The notes beneath the pieces were generated by a model that was not told where the DNA came from, made no database searches, and saw nothing but the letters and a program-made list of their open reading frames with translations. Below are positions 1 to 8,090 of a stretch of DNA of 36,618 nucleotides, one piece after another (within the stretch, counting starts at the first letter, position 1; each line of letters opens with the position of its first letter). Location of the stretch: the NCBI GenBank assembly GCA_903891325.1, contig CAITEC010000059.1, positions 1 to 36,618 of the forward strand, given 5' to 3'. The translations under genes were made by a program, and so were the position numbers. Source of the stretch: an uncultured Opitutaceae bacterium (GTDB lineage Bacteria > Verrucomicrobiota > Verrucomicrobiia > Opitutales > Opitutaceae).

Positions 1-46
1 ACCTCTGATGGCTTGCCTCGGCGTGAATTGGGCGTGTTCTGAAAAC

Positions 47-1006
47 ATGCCTCCCGCTTCAACACCCGCCGCCGACACCCAGGTGCCCGCGGTCGATGTC
101 GCGGGACTGGTGAAGCGCTACGGGCCGGTCGAGGCGCTGCGGGGAATCGACCTGCAGGTTCGCCAGGGCGAACGCTTCGCGCTCCTCGGCCCGAACGGCG
201 CCGGCAAGACGACGCTCTTCTCAATCCTTGCGACGCTGCGCTCGCCGAGCGGCGGCTCCGCCCGGGTGCTGGGCCGCGACGTCGTCACGGAGCGCGACGC
301 GGTGCGGCGTTCGATGGGGATCGTCTTCCAGGAGCCGGCGATCGAGCGAAAGCTGAACGGCCGGGACAACCTGCTGCTCATGGGACTCTTCTACGGGCTC
401 CCCCCCTCCGTGGCGCGCCGCCGCGCGGTGGAGCTGCTGGAAAGCCTCGGCCTCGCCGACGCCGCGGACCGGCCCACCGACACCCTTTCCGGCGGCCAGC
501 GGCGCAAGCTCGAGCTGGCGCGGGCGCTCGTGACGGAGCCGCGGATCCTGTTTCTGGACGAGGCCACGCTCGGGCTCGACGTGGACTCCCGCCGGTCCTT
601 CTGGGACCACGTGCGCACGCTCGGCGAGGCCGGCCGCACGGTGTTCTTCACGACCCACTACATGGAGGAGGCCGAGGTCGCCGACCGGATCGCCCTGATC
701 GCCGCCGGCCGGATCGTCGCCCTGGACACGCCGCGGGCCCTCAAGGCCAGGCTGGGGGGCGGGGTGATCACGCTTGAGACGGACGACGACGCGCGGGCGC
801 GGGAATGGCTCGCGGGCCGCGGATTCACGGCCGAGGGAACGGGACCGGGGCTCCGGCTGCTGCACGCCGACCCGGCGGCGGCCCTGCCGGACATCCTGAG
901 GCACCTGCCGGTGGCGGTCCGGCGGGTCGAAGTCCACGCGCCCGGCCTTGAGGATGTCTTCCTTAAATTGACGGGCAGCAAGCTCGAGGGGGGCGGCGCG
1001 CCATGA
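47..1006 (+). CDS. ABC transporter ATP-binding protein (DrrA/NodI-like exporter ATPase)
   Basis: Cytoplasmic ATPase of an ABC-2 type exporter, 319 aa. It shows the Walker A motif GPNGAGKTT, the signature LSGGQRRKLELARAL, a Walker B/D-loop ILFLDEATLGLD and the switch histidine in TTHYMEE. The Walker B region reads LDEAT where the family usually has LDEPT; the catalytic Glu is kept. The C-terminal ~90 residues match the extra domain seen in daunorubicin-resistance (DrrA) type ATPases. An in-frame ATG at 8 would add 13 residues without homology, so the ATG at 47 is preferred. The stop overlaps the permease start by 4 bp (ATGA at 1003), indicating translational coupling. The substrate cannot be read from sequence; drug, lipid or polysaccharide export are all possible. 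Confidence 0.93.
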   Translation: MPPASTPAADTQVPAVDVAGLVKRYGPVEALRGIDLQVRQGERFALLGPNGAGKTTLFSILATLRSPSGGSARVLGRDVVTERDAVRRSMGIVFQEPAIERKLNGRDNLLLMGLFYGLPPSVARRRAVELLESLGLADAADRPTDTLSGGQRRKLELARALVTEPRILFLDEATLGLDVDSRRSFWDHVRTLGEAGRTVFFTTHYMEEAEVADRIALIAAGRIVALDTPRALKARLGGGVITLETDDDARAREWLAGRGFTAEGTGPGLRLLHADPAAALPDILRHLPVAVRRVEVHAPGLEDVFLKLTGSKLEGGGAP

Positions 1007-1785
1007 TCCGCGGGATATTCGCCATCGTCGTCCTCGACGTGAAGCGCGCATGGATCGACCGGATGCGCCTCATCTCGGGCGTGGCGCAGCCGCTGCTTTA
1101 CCTCTTCGTCCTCGGCGCGGGGCTCGGGGGCAACTCGCGGTTCGGGGGCGGGGACTACCAGCGCTTCATCTACCCGGGCGTCATGGGGCTCGCGCTCCTC
1201 TTCTCGGCCGTGTTTGCGGCGATCATCATCGTTTTCGACCGGCAGGTCGGGTTCTTCAAGGCGGTGCTCGTCTCCCCGCTCCCGCGCGCCTCGATCGCCT
1301 TCGGCAAGATCGCCTCGGGCGCCGTCCAGGCCCTGATGCAGGGCATCATCCTGCTGCCCTTCGCGCCACTGGCCGGCGTGCACCTCGGATTCCTGTCATT
1401 TGTCGGGCTCGTCGGGGCGATGGTCCTGGCGGCGGTGAGCTTCTCGGCGATGGGCGTGACCGCCGCGGCCCGCTTCACCTCGACCACCGTCTTCCCGGTG
1501 ATCAGCAACGCCCTGCTGCTGCCGATGTACTTCATGTCGGGCGCGCTGTACCCGCTGCGCAGCGCCCCCCACTGGATGCGGGTGGCTACGTGGTTCGACC
1601 CGGTCGCCTACGCCGTGGACCTGATGCGCGGCGCGGTCGTGGGGACGTATTATTTCCCGCCGCTGGTGTCCGTCGCCGTGCTCGTCGGGCTGATCGGGCT
1701 CCTTGGCGCGATCGCGGTTCGGATGTTCAGCCGCGGCGAGGACGACTCGATCCTGGGCGAGACGCGGATGAAGTGGAAGCGCTGA
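1003..1785 (+). CDS. ABC-2 type transporter permease
   Basis: Inner-membrane partner of the upstream ATPase, 260 aa with about six hydrophobic segments, typical of ABC-2 permeases (DrrB/NodJ group). The family motif is seen near residue 180, where a small-residue helix ends in FMSGALYPL followed by the amphipathic stretch before the last helices. The N-terminus is cytoplasmic and short. It starts inside the ATPase stop codon, so the two are one operon and presumably one exporter. The gene ends 6 bp before the convergent ppnP gene. The transported substrate is unknown. Confidence 0.92.
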   Translation: MIRGIFAIVVLDVKRAWIDRMRLISGVAQPLLYLFVLGAGLGGNSRFGGGDYQRFIYPGVMGLALLFSAVFAAIIIVFDRQVGFFKAVLVSPLPRASIAFGKIASGAVQALMQGIILLPFAPLAGVHLGFLSFVGLVGAMVLAAVSFSAMGVTAAARFTSTTVFPVISNALLLPMYFMSGALYPLRSAPHWMRVATWFDPVAYAVDLMRGAVVGTYYFPPLVSVAVLVGLIGLLGAIAVRMFSRGEDDSILGETRMKWKR

Positions 1786-1791
1786 TCCCGC

Positions 1792-2118
1792 TCAAAGGAA
1801 CGAGCAGATGTACTCGCACAGGCCGGCGGCGACCTCGATCGTGAAGCCGCCCTTGCCGGGCACGTCGAAGTGCTCCCCGGCCGCGTAGGCGGTCGCCGCG
1901 GCCTGCCCGTCGACCGTCACGCGGCACGACCCGGCGACGATCTCCATGCGCTCCGGGGCTCCGGTGCCGAAGTGGTAGGAGCCGGGCCGGATGATCCCGA
2001 GTGTCTTCTTGATGTCGCCGGTGAAAAGGACGGTGTGGCTGACGACGTTGCCGTCGAAATACACATTGGCCTTGGTGAGGACGGTCGCGTCGGTGAACTG
2101 GGTGGGAAGGGGAGGCAT
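1792..2118 (-). CDS. ppnP: Pyrimidine/purine nucleoside phosphorylase (PpnP, DUF1255 cupin)
   Basis: Small single-domain cupin, 108 aa, matching the YaiE/PpnP family (usually about 94-105 aa). Known members phosphorolyse several nucleosides to base and ribose-1-phosphate. Visible family features are the N-terminal NVYFDG-type segment, the central GSYHFGTGAPERMEIVAG strand pair, and the C-terminal GEHFDVPGKGGF strand followed by a Cys-rich end (CEYICSFL). The ATG at 2118 gives a slightly long N-terminus. It is convergent with the ABC permease and has no obvious Shine-Dalgarno sequence. Confidence 0.9.
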   Translation of the reverse strand: MPPLPTQFTDATVLTKANVYFDGNVVSHTVLFTGDIKKTLGIIRPGSYHFGTGAPERMEIVAGSCRVTVDGQAAATAYAAGEHFDVPGKGGFTIEVAAGLCEYICSFL

Positions 2119-2179
2119 CTCCGCGAATAGGTACGGCCAGTGGAGCGGGGTTGCAAGCGCGGGAGATGCCTTGCAGAAA

Positions 2180-2265
2180 CCTGAAACCTGAGACCTGAAA
2201 CCTGAGTCGATCTTTCAGGCTTGAGGTGGAGCGCGATCTCCGAGCGCGCTGAGAGAGCAGAGTCC
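2180..2265 (+). repeat. Dispersed repeat, copy A (CCTGAGA-type array plus 52-bp core)
   Basis: Lies in the 201-bp gap between ppnP and the nucleotidyltransferase. The left half is a degenerate array of CCTGAAA/CCTGAGA units (about 2180-2208). The right half (2214-2265) is a 52-bp block identical to 36551-36602 on the same strand. The core contains a small stem, AGCGCG pairing with CGCGCT. A third, partial copy lies in reverse orientation at 9741-9781. No ORF or transposase is associated. Confidence 0.85.
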
Positions 2266-2319
2266 TCCACGTGCTTCTTTGCTTTGCCTTGCGCCCCGGC
2301 TTTCTCTCCCATTTTGGCC

Positions 2320-3213
2320 ATGTCCCTGTCCCTCGTCGTCCTCGCTGCCGGGTTTGGATCGCGTTACGGCGGGCTGAAGCAGATCGACCCGGTCGGGCCG
2401 TCGGGGGAGACGGTGCTCGACTACGCCGTCTTTGACGCGCTCCGCTCGGGCTTCAGGCGGATTGTCTTCGTGATCCGCCGGGACTTCGAGGCGGTTTTCC
2501 GCGAGAAGATCGGGGCCAGGTACGAGGGGCTCGCGAAGGTCGAGTATGTCTTCCAGTCCGTCGATGCGCTGCCCCACGGCGCGGCGGTTCCGCCGGGCCG
2601 CGAGAAGCCCTGGGGCACCGGGCACGCGGTGTGGTGCGCGCGGGAGAAGCTGCGCGGCAGCTTCGCGGTCATCAACGCGGACGATTTCTACGGATGGGAT
2701 TCCTTCATGCGGCTCGGCCGTTTCCTGGCGGCACCGGCGCCCCCGCCGCCGGCGCCGGCCCGCTTCGCCATGGTCGGGTTCCGGCTCGCCAACACGCTCT
2801 CCGAGCATGGCTCCGTGTCCCGGGGGATCTGCACGGCCGACGGGGAGCACCTGCGGTCGATCGTCGAGCAGACGGGAATCCCGGCGGGCGACGTCGGGGA
2901 GGGCAGGAAGTTCTCCGGCGGGGAAATCGTCTCGATGAACTGCTGGGGGTTCACCCCGGCGCTGCTTCCGGCACTCGACGCCCAGCTCAGGGACTTCCTG
3001 GCCGCAAAGGGCTCCGACCCCAAGGCGGAGTTCTACCTGCCGGCGGCCGTCTCCGCGCTGATCGCGCGCGGCGAGGCCGACGTGAGGGTCCTTCCGACGC
3101 AGGGCGCCTGGTTCGGCGTGACCTACCGGGAGGACAAGCCCCGCGTCTCGGCCGCCATCGCGGCGCTTGTCTCCCGGGGCGAATACCCGGAAAAGCTCTT
3201 TTCCCCGCCATGA
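2320..3213 (+). CDS. Nucleotidyltransferase family protein (NDP-sugar pyrophosphorylase-like)
   Basis: 297 aa GT-A fold nucleotidyltransferase. The N-terminus has the nucleotide-binding signature LAAGFGSRYGGLKQ, and the metal-binding segment reads VINADDFYGWD, both diagnostic of the NTP-transferase family (RmlA/LicC-like) that joins a sugar- or alcohol-phosphate to a nucleotide. The ATG at 2320 sits directly before the nucleotide-binding strand; an open frame continues upstream to 2221 but lies in repeat sequence, so it is rejected. The stop overlaps the next gene (PIG-L deacetylase) by 4 bp. This coupling suggests that the two act on the same activated sugar or amino sugar, which is an inference. 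The substrate is unknown. Confidence 0.88.
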   Translation: MSLSLVVLAAGFGSRYGGLKQIDPVGPSGETVLDYAVFDALRSGFRRIVFVIRRDFEAVFREKIGARYEGLAKVEYVFQSVDALPHGAAVPPGREKPWGTGHAVWCAREKLRGSFAVINADDFYGWDSFMRLGRFLAAPAPPPPAPARFAMVGFRLANTLSEHGSVSRGICTADGEHLRSIVEQTGIPAGDVGEGRKFSGGEIVSMNCWGFTPALLPALDAQLRDFLAAKGSDPKAEFYLPAAVSALIARGEADVRVLPTQGAWFGVTYREDKPRVSAAIAALVSRGEYPEKLFSPP

Positions 3214-4076
3214 AATTCTCCCATCCCGAAGCGGATATCTTCACGCCCGACGGCACGCCGCCCGAGCAGGCGCTTGCCCGGACCACGCACCTGAGCGTCG
3301 TTGCCCACCAGGACGACATCGAGTGCATGGCCCACGAGGGCATCGCGGCGTGCTACGAGCGGCCCGGCCGGCACTTCACCGGGGTCGTCGTGACGAACGG
3401 CGCCGGGTCGTCGCGCACGGGGCGCTACGCGTCGTTCACCGACGCGCAGATGCGCGAGGTGCGCCGCCAGGAGCAGCGCCGGGCCGCCGAGATCGGGAAG
3501 TACAACCTCCAGGTCCAGCTCGCCCACCCGAGCGCGAGCGTCAAGGCGGCCGGCGACGCCGGAGTGGCCTCGGACCTTCGCATCCTCTTCGGCCGGACGC
3601 GGCCGGAAGTTGTCTACCTTCACAATCCCGCCGACAAGCACGACACGCATGTCGGGGTCTTCCTGCGCTGCCTGGAGGCGCTGCGCTCCCTCCCTCCGGA
3701 GAGCCGCCCGAGGCGGGTCCTGGGCTGCGAGGGATGGCGCGACCTGGACTGGCTGCTCGACGCGGACAAGGTGGTCCTCGACGCCGGCCAGCGGCCCGAG
3801 CTGGCGCTGCCGCTCCTGGCGGTCTTTGACTCGCAGATCGGCGGCGGCAAGCGCTACGACCTGGCGATCATCGGGCGGCGCGCCGCGAACGCGACGATGT
3901 TCAACCCCCACCAGACCGACACGCTGACGGCCGCCACCTGGGCGATGGACCTGACCCCGCTCGTGGCCGACGAGAAGCTCTCCGTCCGCGATTTCACGCA
4001 GGGATTCATCGACCGGCTCCGGTCCGACGTCGCCGCGCGCATCGCCGCACTCTCCCACAACACCCAGGGGATTTGA
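3210..4076 (+). CDS. PIG-L family deacetylase
   Basis: 288 aa protein of the PIG-L/LmbE family, zinc enzymes that remove N-acetyl groups from GlcNAc-type substrates. The N-terminal metal motif reads AHQDDIE instead of the usual AHPDDE; the zinc-binding His and the two Asp are retained, but Pro and Glu are changed. The second metal site is seen in HNPADKHDTH. No signal peptide. The ATG at 3210 overlaps the nucleotidyltransferase stop, so the two are coupled. A second PIG-L domain is found at the end of the NagB fusion protein in this window, with a canonical motif, so the two are not simple duplicates. Confidence 0.87.
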   Translation: MKFSHPEADIFTPDGTPPEQALARTTHLSVVAHQDDIECMAHEGIAACYERPGRHFTGVVVTNGAGSSRTGRYASFTDAQMREVRRQEQRRAAEIGKYNLQVQLAHPSASVKAAGDAGVASDLRILFGRTRPEVVYLHNPADKHDTHVGVFLRCLEALRSLPPESRPRRVLGCEGWRDLDWLLDADKVVLDAGQRPELALPLLAVFDSQIGGGKRYDLAIIGRRAANATMFNPHQTDTLTAATWAMDLTPLVADEKLSVRDFTQGFIDRLRSDVAARIAALSHNTQGI

Positions 4077-4129
4077 TTTGGGCGGAAAGGTTCCCGGAGC
4101 GGCCTTAGCGTAGCTCATTGGTCGCCTCC

Positions 4130-4265
4130 AGTCTTTGCCGCCGCGGCAGCGGCGCAAAGACTGGCCCGGTCCGTCTCCACTTCGTTCCGCCGGACAAGCT
4201 CCTGCCCGCGTTCAGCGGGCAGGAGCCGGGCAGAGAACTAGTGTGCGGCAAAGCCCGGCAAGCTT
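4130..4265 (+). repeat. Structured intergenic repeat, copy 1 (AGTCTTTGCCGCC family)
   Basis: Occupies most of the 296-bp gap before the helicase gene. Hairpin 1 (4130-4162) pairs AGTCTTTGCCGCC with GGCGCAAAGACT, with one bulged base. Hairpin 2 is 4199-4225 with a perfect 11-bp stem (CTCCTGCCCGC and GCGGGCAGGAG, loop GTTCA), enclosed by GCCCGG (4164-4169) and CCGGGC (4226-4231). A conserved tail AGAGAACTAGTG and a GCGGCAAAGCC segment follow. The same order recurs at 9488-9588, with a partial third copy at 9611-9669. The preceding segment CATTGGTCGCCTC (4117-4129) resembles a segment inside the cruciform at 6668-6815. Confidence 0.85.
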
Positions 4266-4372
4266 GCCGCGAAGGGGACCTTTCCGCCCAAATCAGATCC
4301 CCGCCCCCTCCTCGTTAGAGGATTGCAATAAGCCGCATTTCGCGGGATGGTTTGGCTTTTAGACGTTTACCT

Positions 4373-5950
4373 ATGTTCCGAAAGTTCATTGCCAAGCTGC
4401 GCGGCACGCCAGCACAGCCCGTTCAACACCAGCAACCCGTTGCTGTTCCCAGCACACCGAAGCCGGAGGCCAGGGGGCCCGCGCCGCGCCCGCAGGGACA
4501 GCGCGGTCCCTCCCGGCCGGCGGGGCAGGGGCATGGACAGGGACAGGGCCGTCCGCAGGAGCAGCACCCGCGTCCGGCGGGGCCGCGTCCGCAGCATCGT
4601 TCGGAGGGGTACGGGTCGCATGGACCTCAGCGCGGCGGCCCGGGTCGCGGCGGTCCCGAGCGCCGGGCCCGCCCGGCGCGCGACGACTTTGAGCACCCGC
4701 ACGCGGTTTCCGTGAAGCCCGCGGTCCCGGTGAATGTCCCGAAGATGGAGACGGCCTTCTCGGCGCTCGGCCTCCAGGACTCCCTGGCCTTCGCGGTGCA
4801 GGAGATGGGCTATGTGGACCCGACCCCCATCCAGACGGCGGCGATCCCCGTGGTGCTTGCGGGCGGCGACGTGATCGCCTCGGCCCAGACGGGCACCGGC
4901 AAGACGGCGGCATTCGCGCTCCCCATCATCCAGCGGCTGGGATCGCACGGCGCGATGCGCGTCCTCGTGCTTGAGCCCACGCGCGAGCTCGCCCTTCAGG
5001 TTGAGGAGGCGTTCCACAAGTTTGCCAAGTTCACGGACCTCCGCGTGACGATTGTCTACGGCGGCGTCGGCTACGGGAAGCAGACCGAGGACCTGCGGCG
5101 CGGGATGGACATCCTCGCGGCGACCCCCGGCCGGCTCCTCGACCACCTCGAGCAGCGGAACTGCTCGCTGGACAAGATCGACATCCTCGTCCTCGACGAG
5201 GTCGACCGGATGCTCGACATGGGCTTTCTTCCCGACGTCAAGCGGATCGTCCAGCAGTGCCCGAAGGAGAGGCAGACCCTCTTCTTCAGCGCGACCCTTC
5301 CCCCGGAGATCGAGCGGCTCGCCAGCTGGGCGCTGCGCAACCCCGTCAAGGTGGAGATCGGGCGGCAGCACTCGCCCGCCGCGACAATCGCCCACGCGTT
5401 CTACCCGGTCGTCGCCTCCCAGAAATTCGACCTGCTGCAGCTCCTCCTCGAGCAGACGGAGTTCAAGAGCGTCCTGATCTTCTGTCGCACCCGGATGGGC
5501 GCGGACCGGATCGCCACCCGGCTGACCTCCAAGGGGCACACGGTGGGCGTCCTGCATTCCGACCGCAGCCAGAGGGAGCGCGTCGAGGCGCTGGACGGTT
5601 TCAAGACGGGCAAGTTCGAGGTCCTGGTCGCCACGGACATCGCGGCCCGCGGGCTCGACATCGCCGGGATCTCGCACGTCGTCAACTACGACGTGCCGGA
5701 GAACGCGGAGGACTACGTCCACCGCATCGGGCGCACCGGCCGCGCGCTTCGCACGGGCGACGCGTTCACGCTCGTGACCGAGGACGACGTCCGGGACGCG
5801 CGCAGCATCGAGCGATTCATCGGGGCGAGCATCGAGCGGAAGAAAATCGAGGGATTTCCCTACATCTACTCGGCCCTCTTCGACGAGAAGACCCAGATCG
5901 AGACGGCCCCGAAGGCGACCAGCCGGCTGCACCGGGGCGCCCGGCGCTGA
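4373..5950 (+). CDS. DEAD-box type ATP-dependent RNA helicase (DEVD variant)
   Basis: 525 aa RNA helicase of the RhlE/CshA type that remodels RNA using ATP. An ~100-residue N-terminal extension rich in Pro, Gly, Gln, Arg and His is low-complexity and probably RNA-binding. The core follows: an aromatic residue and Q motif (FSALGL...PTPIQ), motif I AQTGTGKT, PTRELALQ, motif II DEVD (the namesake DEAD has Ala to Val), SAT, the C-terminal RecA domain with ATDIAARGLDI, and HRIGRTGR. An in-frame TTG at 4352 is possible, but the ATG at 4373 is preferred. It is convergent with the aquaporin gene, with only 4 bp between the stops. Roles in ribosome assembly or cold adaptation are usual for the family but not shown here. 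Confidence 0.93.
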   Translation: MFRKFIAKLRGTPAQPVQHQQPVAVPSTPKPEARGPAPRPQGQRGPSRPAGQGHGQGQGRPQEQHPRPAGPRPQHRSEGYGSHGPQRGGPGRGGPERRARPARDDFEHPHAVSVKPAVPVNVPKMETAFSALGLQDSLAFAVQEMGYVDPTPIQTAAIPVVLAGGDVIASAQTGTGKTAAFALPIIQRLGSHGAMRVLVLEPTRELALQVEEAFHKFAKFTDLRVTIVYGGVGYGKQTEDLRRGMDILAATPGRLLDHLEQRNCSLDKIDILVLDEVDRMLDMGFLPDVKRIVQQCPKERQTLFFSATLPPEIERLASWALRNPVKVEIGRQHSPAATIAHAFYPVVASQKFDLLQLLLEQTEFKSVLIFCRTRMGADRIATRLTSKGHTVGVLHSDRSQRERVEALDGFKTGKFEVLVATDIAARGLDIAGISHVVNYDVPENAEDYVHRIGRTGRALRTGDAFTLVTEDDVRDARSIERFIGASIERKKIEGFPYIYSALFDEKTQIETAPKATSRLHRGARR

Positions 5951-5954
5951 CCGG

Positions 5955-6578
5955 TCAGTCCCTGCCGTTGACCAGCATGTAGGCGAGCGCCGCCACCGCG
6001 GCGCCGCTGAACTCGGCGACGAGGAATATCCCCAGGTGGCTGCGGCTGAGCAGGCCCATGAGGGTGATTCCCGCGGCAATTGCCGGGTCAAACGCGCCGC
6101 CTGAGATGTTCCCGACCGCGAAGCCGCCGACCATGAAGGTCGCGCCGACCGCCAGCCCGTAAAATGAGTTGCCGCCGGCCTGACGCGGGGCGGTCGTGTT
6201 GAGAAACACCCAGGCGATCGCGAAGGTGAAGATGAACTCGGCGACAAAGGCGGCCTTGATCCCGATCGGGAGCTCCTGGGCCGATCCCTCGAACTTGAAG
6301 AAGGTCATCAGCCAGGCGGCCGCCAGGGCGGCGGCGACCTGGGCGATCCAGTAGAGGGCCACGTCGCGAGCGGGGACCCGGCCGCGAAGCCAGGCGGCGA
6401 AGGTGACCGCCGGATTGAAATGGCCGCCGGAGACGTGGGCCCCGGCGTAGATCATCACCATCAGCGCGGCGCCGATCGCGAGCGGGGCGAAGAGGCCGAC
6501 GCCGGGGGGGATGAGGGTGGAGCCGACGGTGAAGACGAGGAAAAATGTACCTATGAATTCGACGAGAAGCTTTTTCAT
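5955..6578 (-). CDS. Aquaporin/MIP family channel with atypical second NPA box
   Basis: 207 aa integral inner-membrane channel with six predicted helices and the two half-helix loops of the MIP family. Loop B has a normal SGGHFNPAVT. Loop E reads SGGAFDPAIA: the Asn is replaced by Asp, and the Arg that normally follows NPA (part of the ar/R selectivity filter) is absent. The protein is shorter than AqpZ (about 230 aa). The start at 6578 (MKKLLVEFIGTFF) places the first helix at the N-terminus; the reading frame is open upstream to 6731 but runs through palindromic repeat DNA. Water, glycerol or another small solute could pass; the altered filter makes the substrate uncertain. Confidence 0.9.
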   Translation of the reverse strand: MKKLLVEFIGTFFLVFTVGSTLIPPGVGLFAPLAIGAALMVMIYAGAHVSGGHFNPAVTFAAWLRGRVPARDVALYWIAQVAAALAAAWLMTFFKFEGSAQELPIGIKAAFVAEFIFTFAIAWVFLNTTAPRQAGGNSFYGLAVGATFMVGGFAVGNISGGAFDPAIAAGITLMGLLSRSHLGIFLVAEFSGAAVAALAYMLVNGRD

Positions 6579-6667
6579 TTTAAGCGAAGGGGCGTGTGCG
6601 GGCCGGCGTCGCCGGCCCGGGGAAGGGAACGGAGGAAAGGGGATAAAGACAAACCTTGATTGGAAAC

Positions 6668-6815
6668 GCGCCCGACCGGACGGCCTTCCTGCGGGACAAG
6701 TGCTGCGCAATGCCCAATCTGGTCGCCACACCGCCGGCCCGCCTCATGGGGGGCCGGCCAGAGGCGACCAATAAGCTCCGCAGTAGTCCCTTCGGAAGAC
6801 CTTCCGGTCGGGCGC
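6668..6815. repeat. 148-bp imperfect cruciform element
   Basis: Part of the 402-bp gap between the aquaporin start and hisC. The outer arms are a perfect 13-bp inverted repeat (GCGCCCGACCGGA at 6668-6680, its complement at 6803-6815). Nested inside are GGTCGCC (6721-6727) with GGCGACC (6763-6769) and a central CCGGCCC/GGGCCGG pair, so nearly the whole element can fold on itself. There is no coding potential. The size and symmetry resemble a MITE or REP-type element. Confidence 0.8.
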
Positions 6816-6841
6816 GCTCATTGAGAGGTTTTTCGGATCGA

Positions 6842-6933
6842 TGTAGCCCGGGTCGCTGACCCCGGTGCTTGGGGTCCTATATCCGATCTCCGACCCCGAT
6901 GAGGCCAGGCCGGGGTCCGGAACCCCGGGCACA
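6842..6933. repeat. 92-bp nested palindromic element
   Basis: Second folded element, 26 bp after the first and 47 bp before hisC. The outer arms read TGTAGCCCGGG...GACCCCGG (6842-6865) and, inverted, CCGGGGTC...CCCGGGCACA (6910-6933). An inner GGGGTC/GACCCC pair (6871-6876, 6892-6897) continues the stem. It could act as a terminator, an mRNA leader structure for hisC, or simply a mobile palindrome. Confidence 0.75.
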
Positions 6934-6980
6934 TCGGAAGAGTGAGATGAAAAATTTCAGGCTTTGGGGAGGGAGGGAAA

Positions 6981-8090
6981 ATGTGTTGGATGGGGGGCGT
7001 GAAACTTGAATCCCTCGCGAGACCCTCTGTGCTCACGCAGCCGGTTTATGAGCCGGGGAAGCCGATTGAGACCGTGGCGCGGGAGCTGGGGCTCGATCCG
7101 GCGGGGATCATCAAGCTCGCGTCGAACGAGAATCCGTTCGGTCCGTCGCCCAAGGCGATCGAGGCGGCCCGGCGCGCCCTCGAGCACGGCGAACTCTACC
7201 CGGATGGGGGCTGCTTCGAGCTCCGGAAAAAACTATCGGAGGTCCACGGGCTGGCTCCGGAGCAGTTCATCGTGGGGAACGGATCCAACGAGATCCTCGA
7301 GTTCCTGGGGCGGGTGTTTCTCTGCCCCGGCGACGAGGTCGTCATGGGGTCGCCGGCGTTTGTCGTCTACCGGCTGGTCACGACGCTCTTCGAGGCGAAG
7401 GCCGTCGAGGTCCCGCTCGTCGACTTTCGGCACGATCTCCCGGCGATGGCGCGCGCGGTGACGCCGCGGACGAAGCTGGTGTTTGTCGGCAGCCCGAACA
7501 ACCCGACGGGGCCCGGAAACACGGCCGCGGAGGTCCTCGCGTTTGCGCGTTCGCTGCCCCCGCATGTCGTGCTCGCCTTCGACGAGGCCTATGCCGACTA
7601 CCAGGAGGCCCCGGCCGACCTCGGGCCGCTCATCCGCGAGGGGCGGGCCGTGATTTGCCTGAGGACCTTCTCCAAGATCCACGGCCTGGCCGCGCTGCGG
7701 ATCGGCTTTGGCTACGCGTCGGCGGAGATGGTGACCCTGCTCAACCGCGTCCGGCAGCCCTTCAACGTGAACGCGATCGCGCAGGCGGCTGCGATCGCCG
7801 CACTCGGGGACCGCGACTTTGTCGCGATGTGCGCGCGAGAGAACAGGGCCGGGAAGCTGCGGCTTCAGGCGGGGCTCGCGGCGCTCGGCTTCGAGGTCGC
7901 TCCCAGCGACGCGAATTTTCTCCTGGTGCGGGTCGGCGACGGCCAGCGCTGGTTCGAGGACCTGCAGCGGCGGGGCATCATCGTCCGGCCGCTGCGGCCC
8001 TACGGCATGCCCGAATGGGTCCGGATCACGATCGGGACGCCCGCGCAGAACGAGCGGCTGCTGCGGGAGATGGGCGTCCCGCCCGCCTGA
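6981..8090 (+). CDS. hisC: Histidinol-phosphate aminotransferase
   Basis: 369 aa PLP-dependent fold-type I aminotransferase of the HisC family, which converts imidazole-acetol phosphate to histidinol phosphate with glutamate. Family marks are KLASNENPFGPSP near residue 45, GSPNNPTG (~170), the pyridoxal-contacting FDEAYADY, the Schiff-base Lys in TFSKIHGLAALRIGFG, and VRPLRPYGMPEWVRITIG at the end. A purine-rich stretch (GGGAGGGAGGG, 6967-6977) precedes the ATG at 6981, one of the few ribosome-site-like signals in the window; a GTG at 6999 is the alternative start. No other his genes are nearby. The last 65 bp overlap the convergent tsaC/sua5 gene. Confidence 0.93.
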   Translation: MCWMGGVKLESLARPSVLTQPVYEPGKPIETVARELGLDPAGIIKLASNENPFGPSPKAIEAARRALEHGELYPDGGCFELRKKLSEVHGLAPEQFIVGNGSNEILEFLGRVFLCPGDEVVMGSPAFVVYRLVTTLFEAKAVEVPLVDFRHDLPAMARAVTPRTKLVFVGSPNNPTGPGNTAAEVLAFARSLPPHVVLAFDEAYADYQEAPADLGPLIREGRAVICLRTFSKIHGLAALRIGFGYASAEMVTLLNRVRQPFNVNAIAQAAAIAALGDRDFVAMCARENRAGKLRLQAGLAALGFEVAPSDANFLLVRVGDGQRWFEDLQRRGIIVRPLRPYGMPEWVRITIGTPAQNERLLREMGVPPA

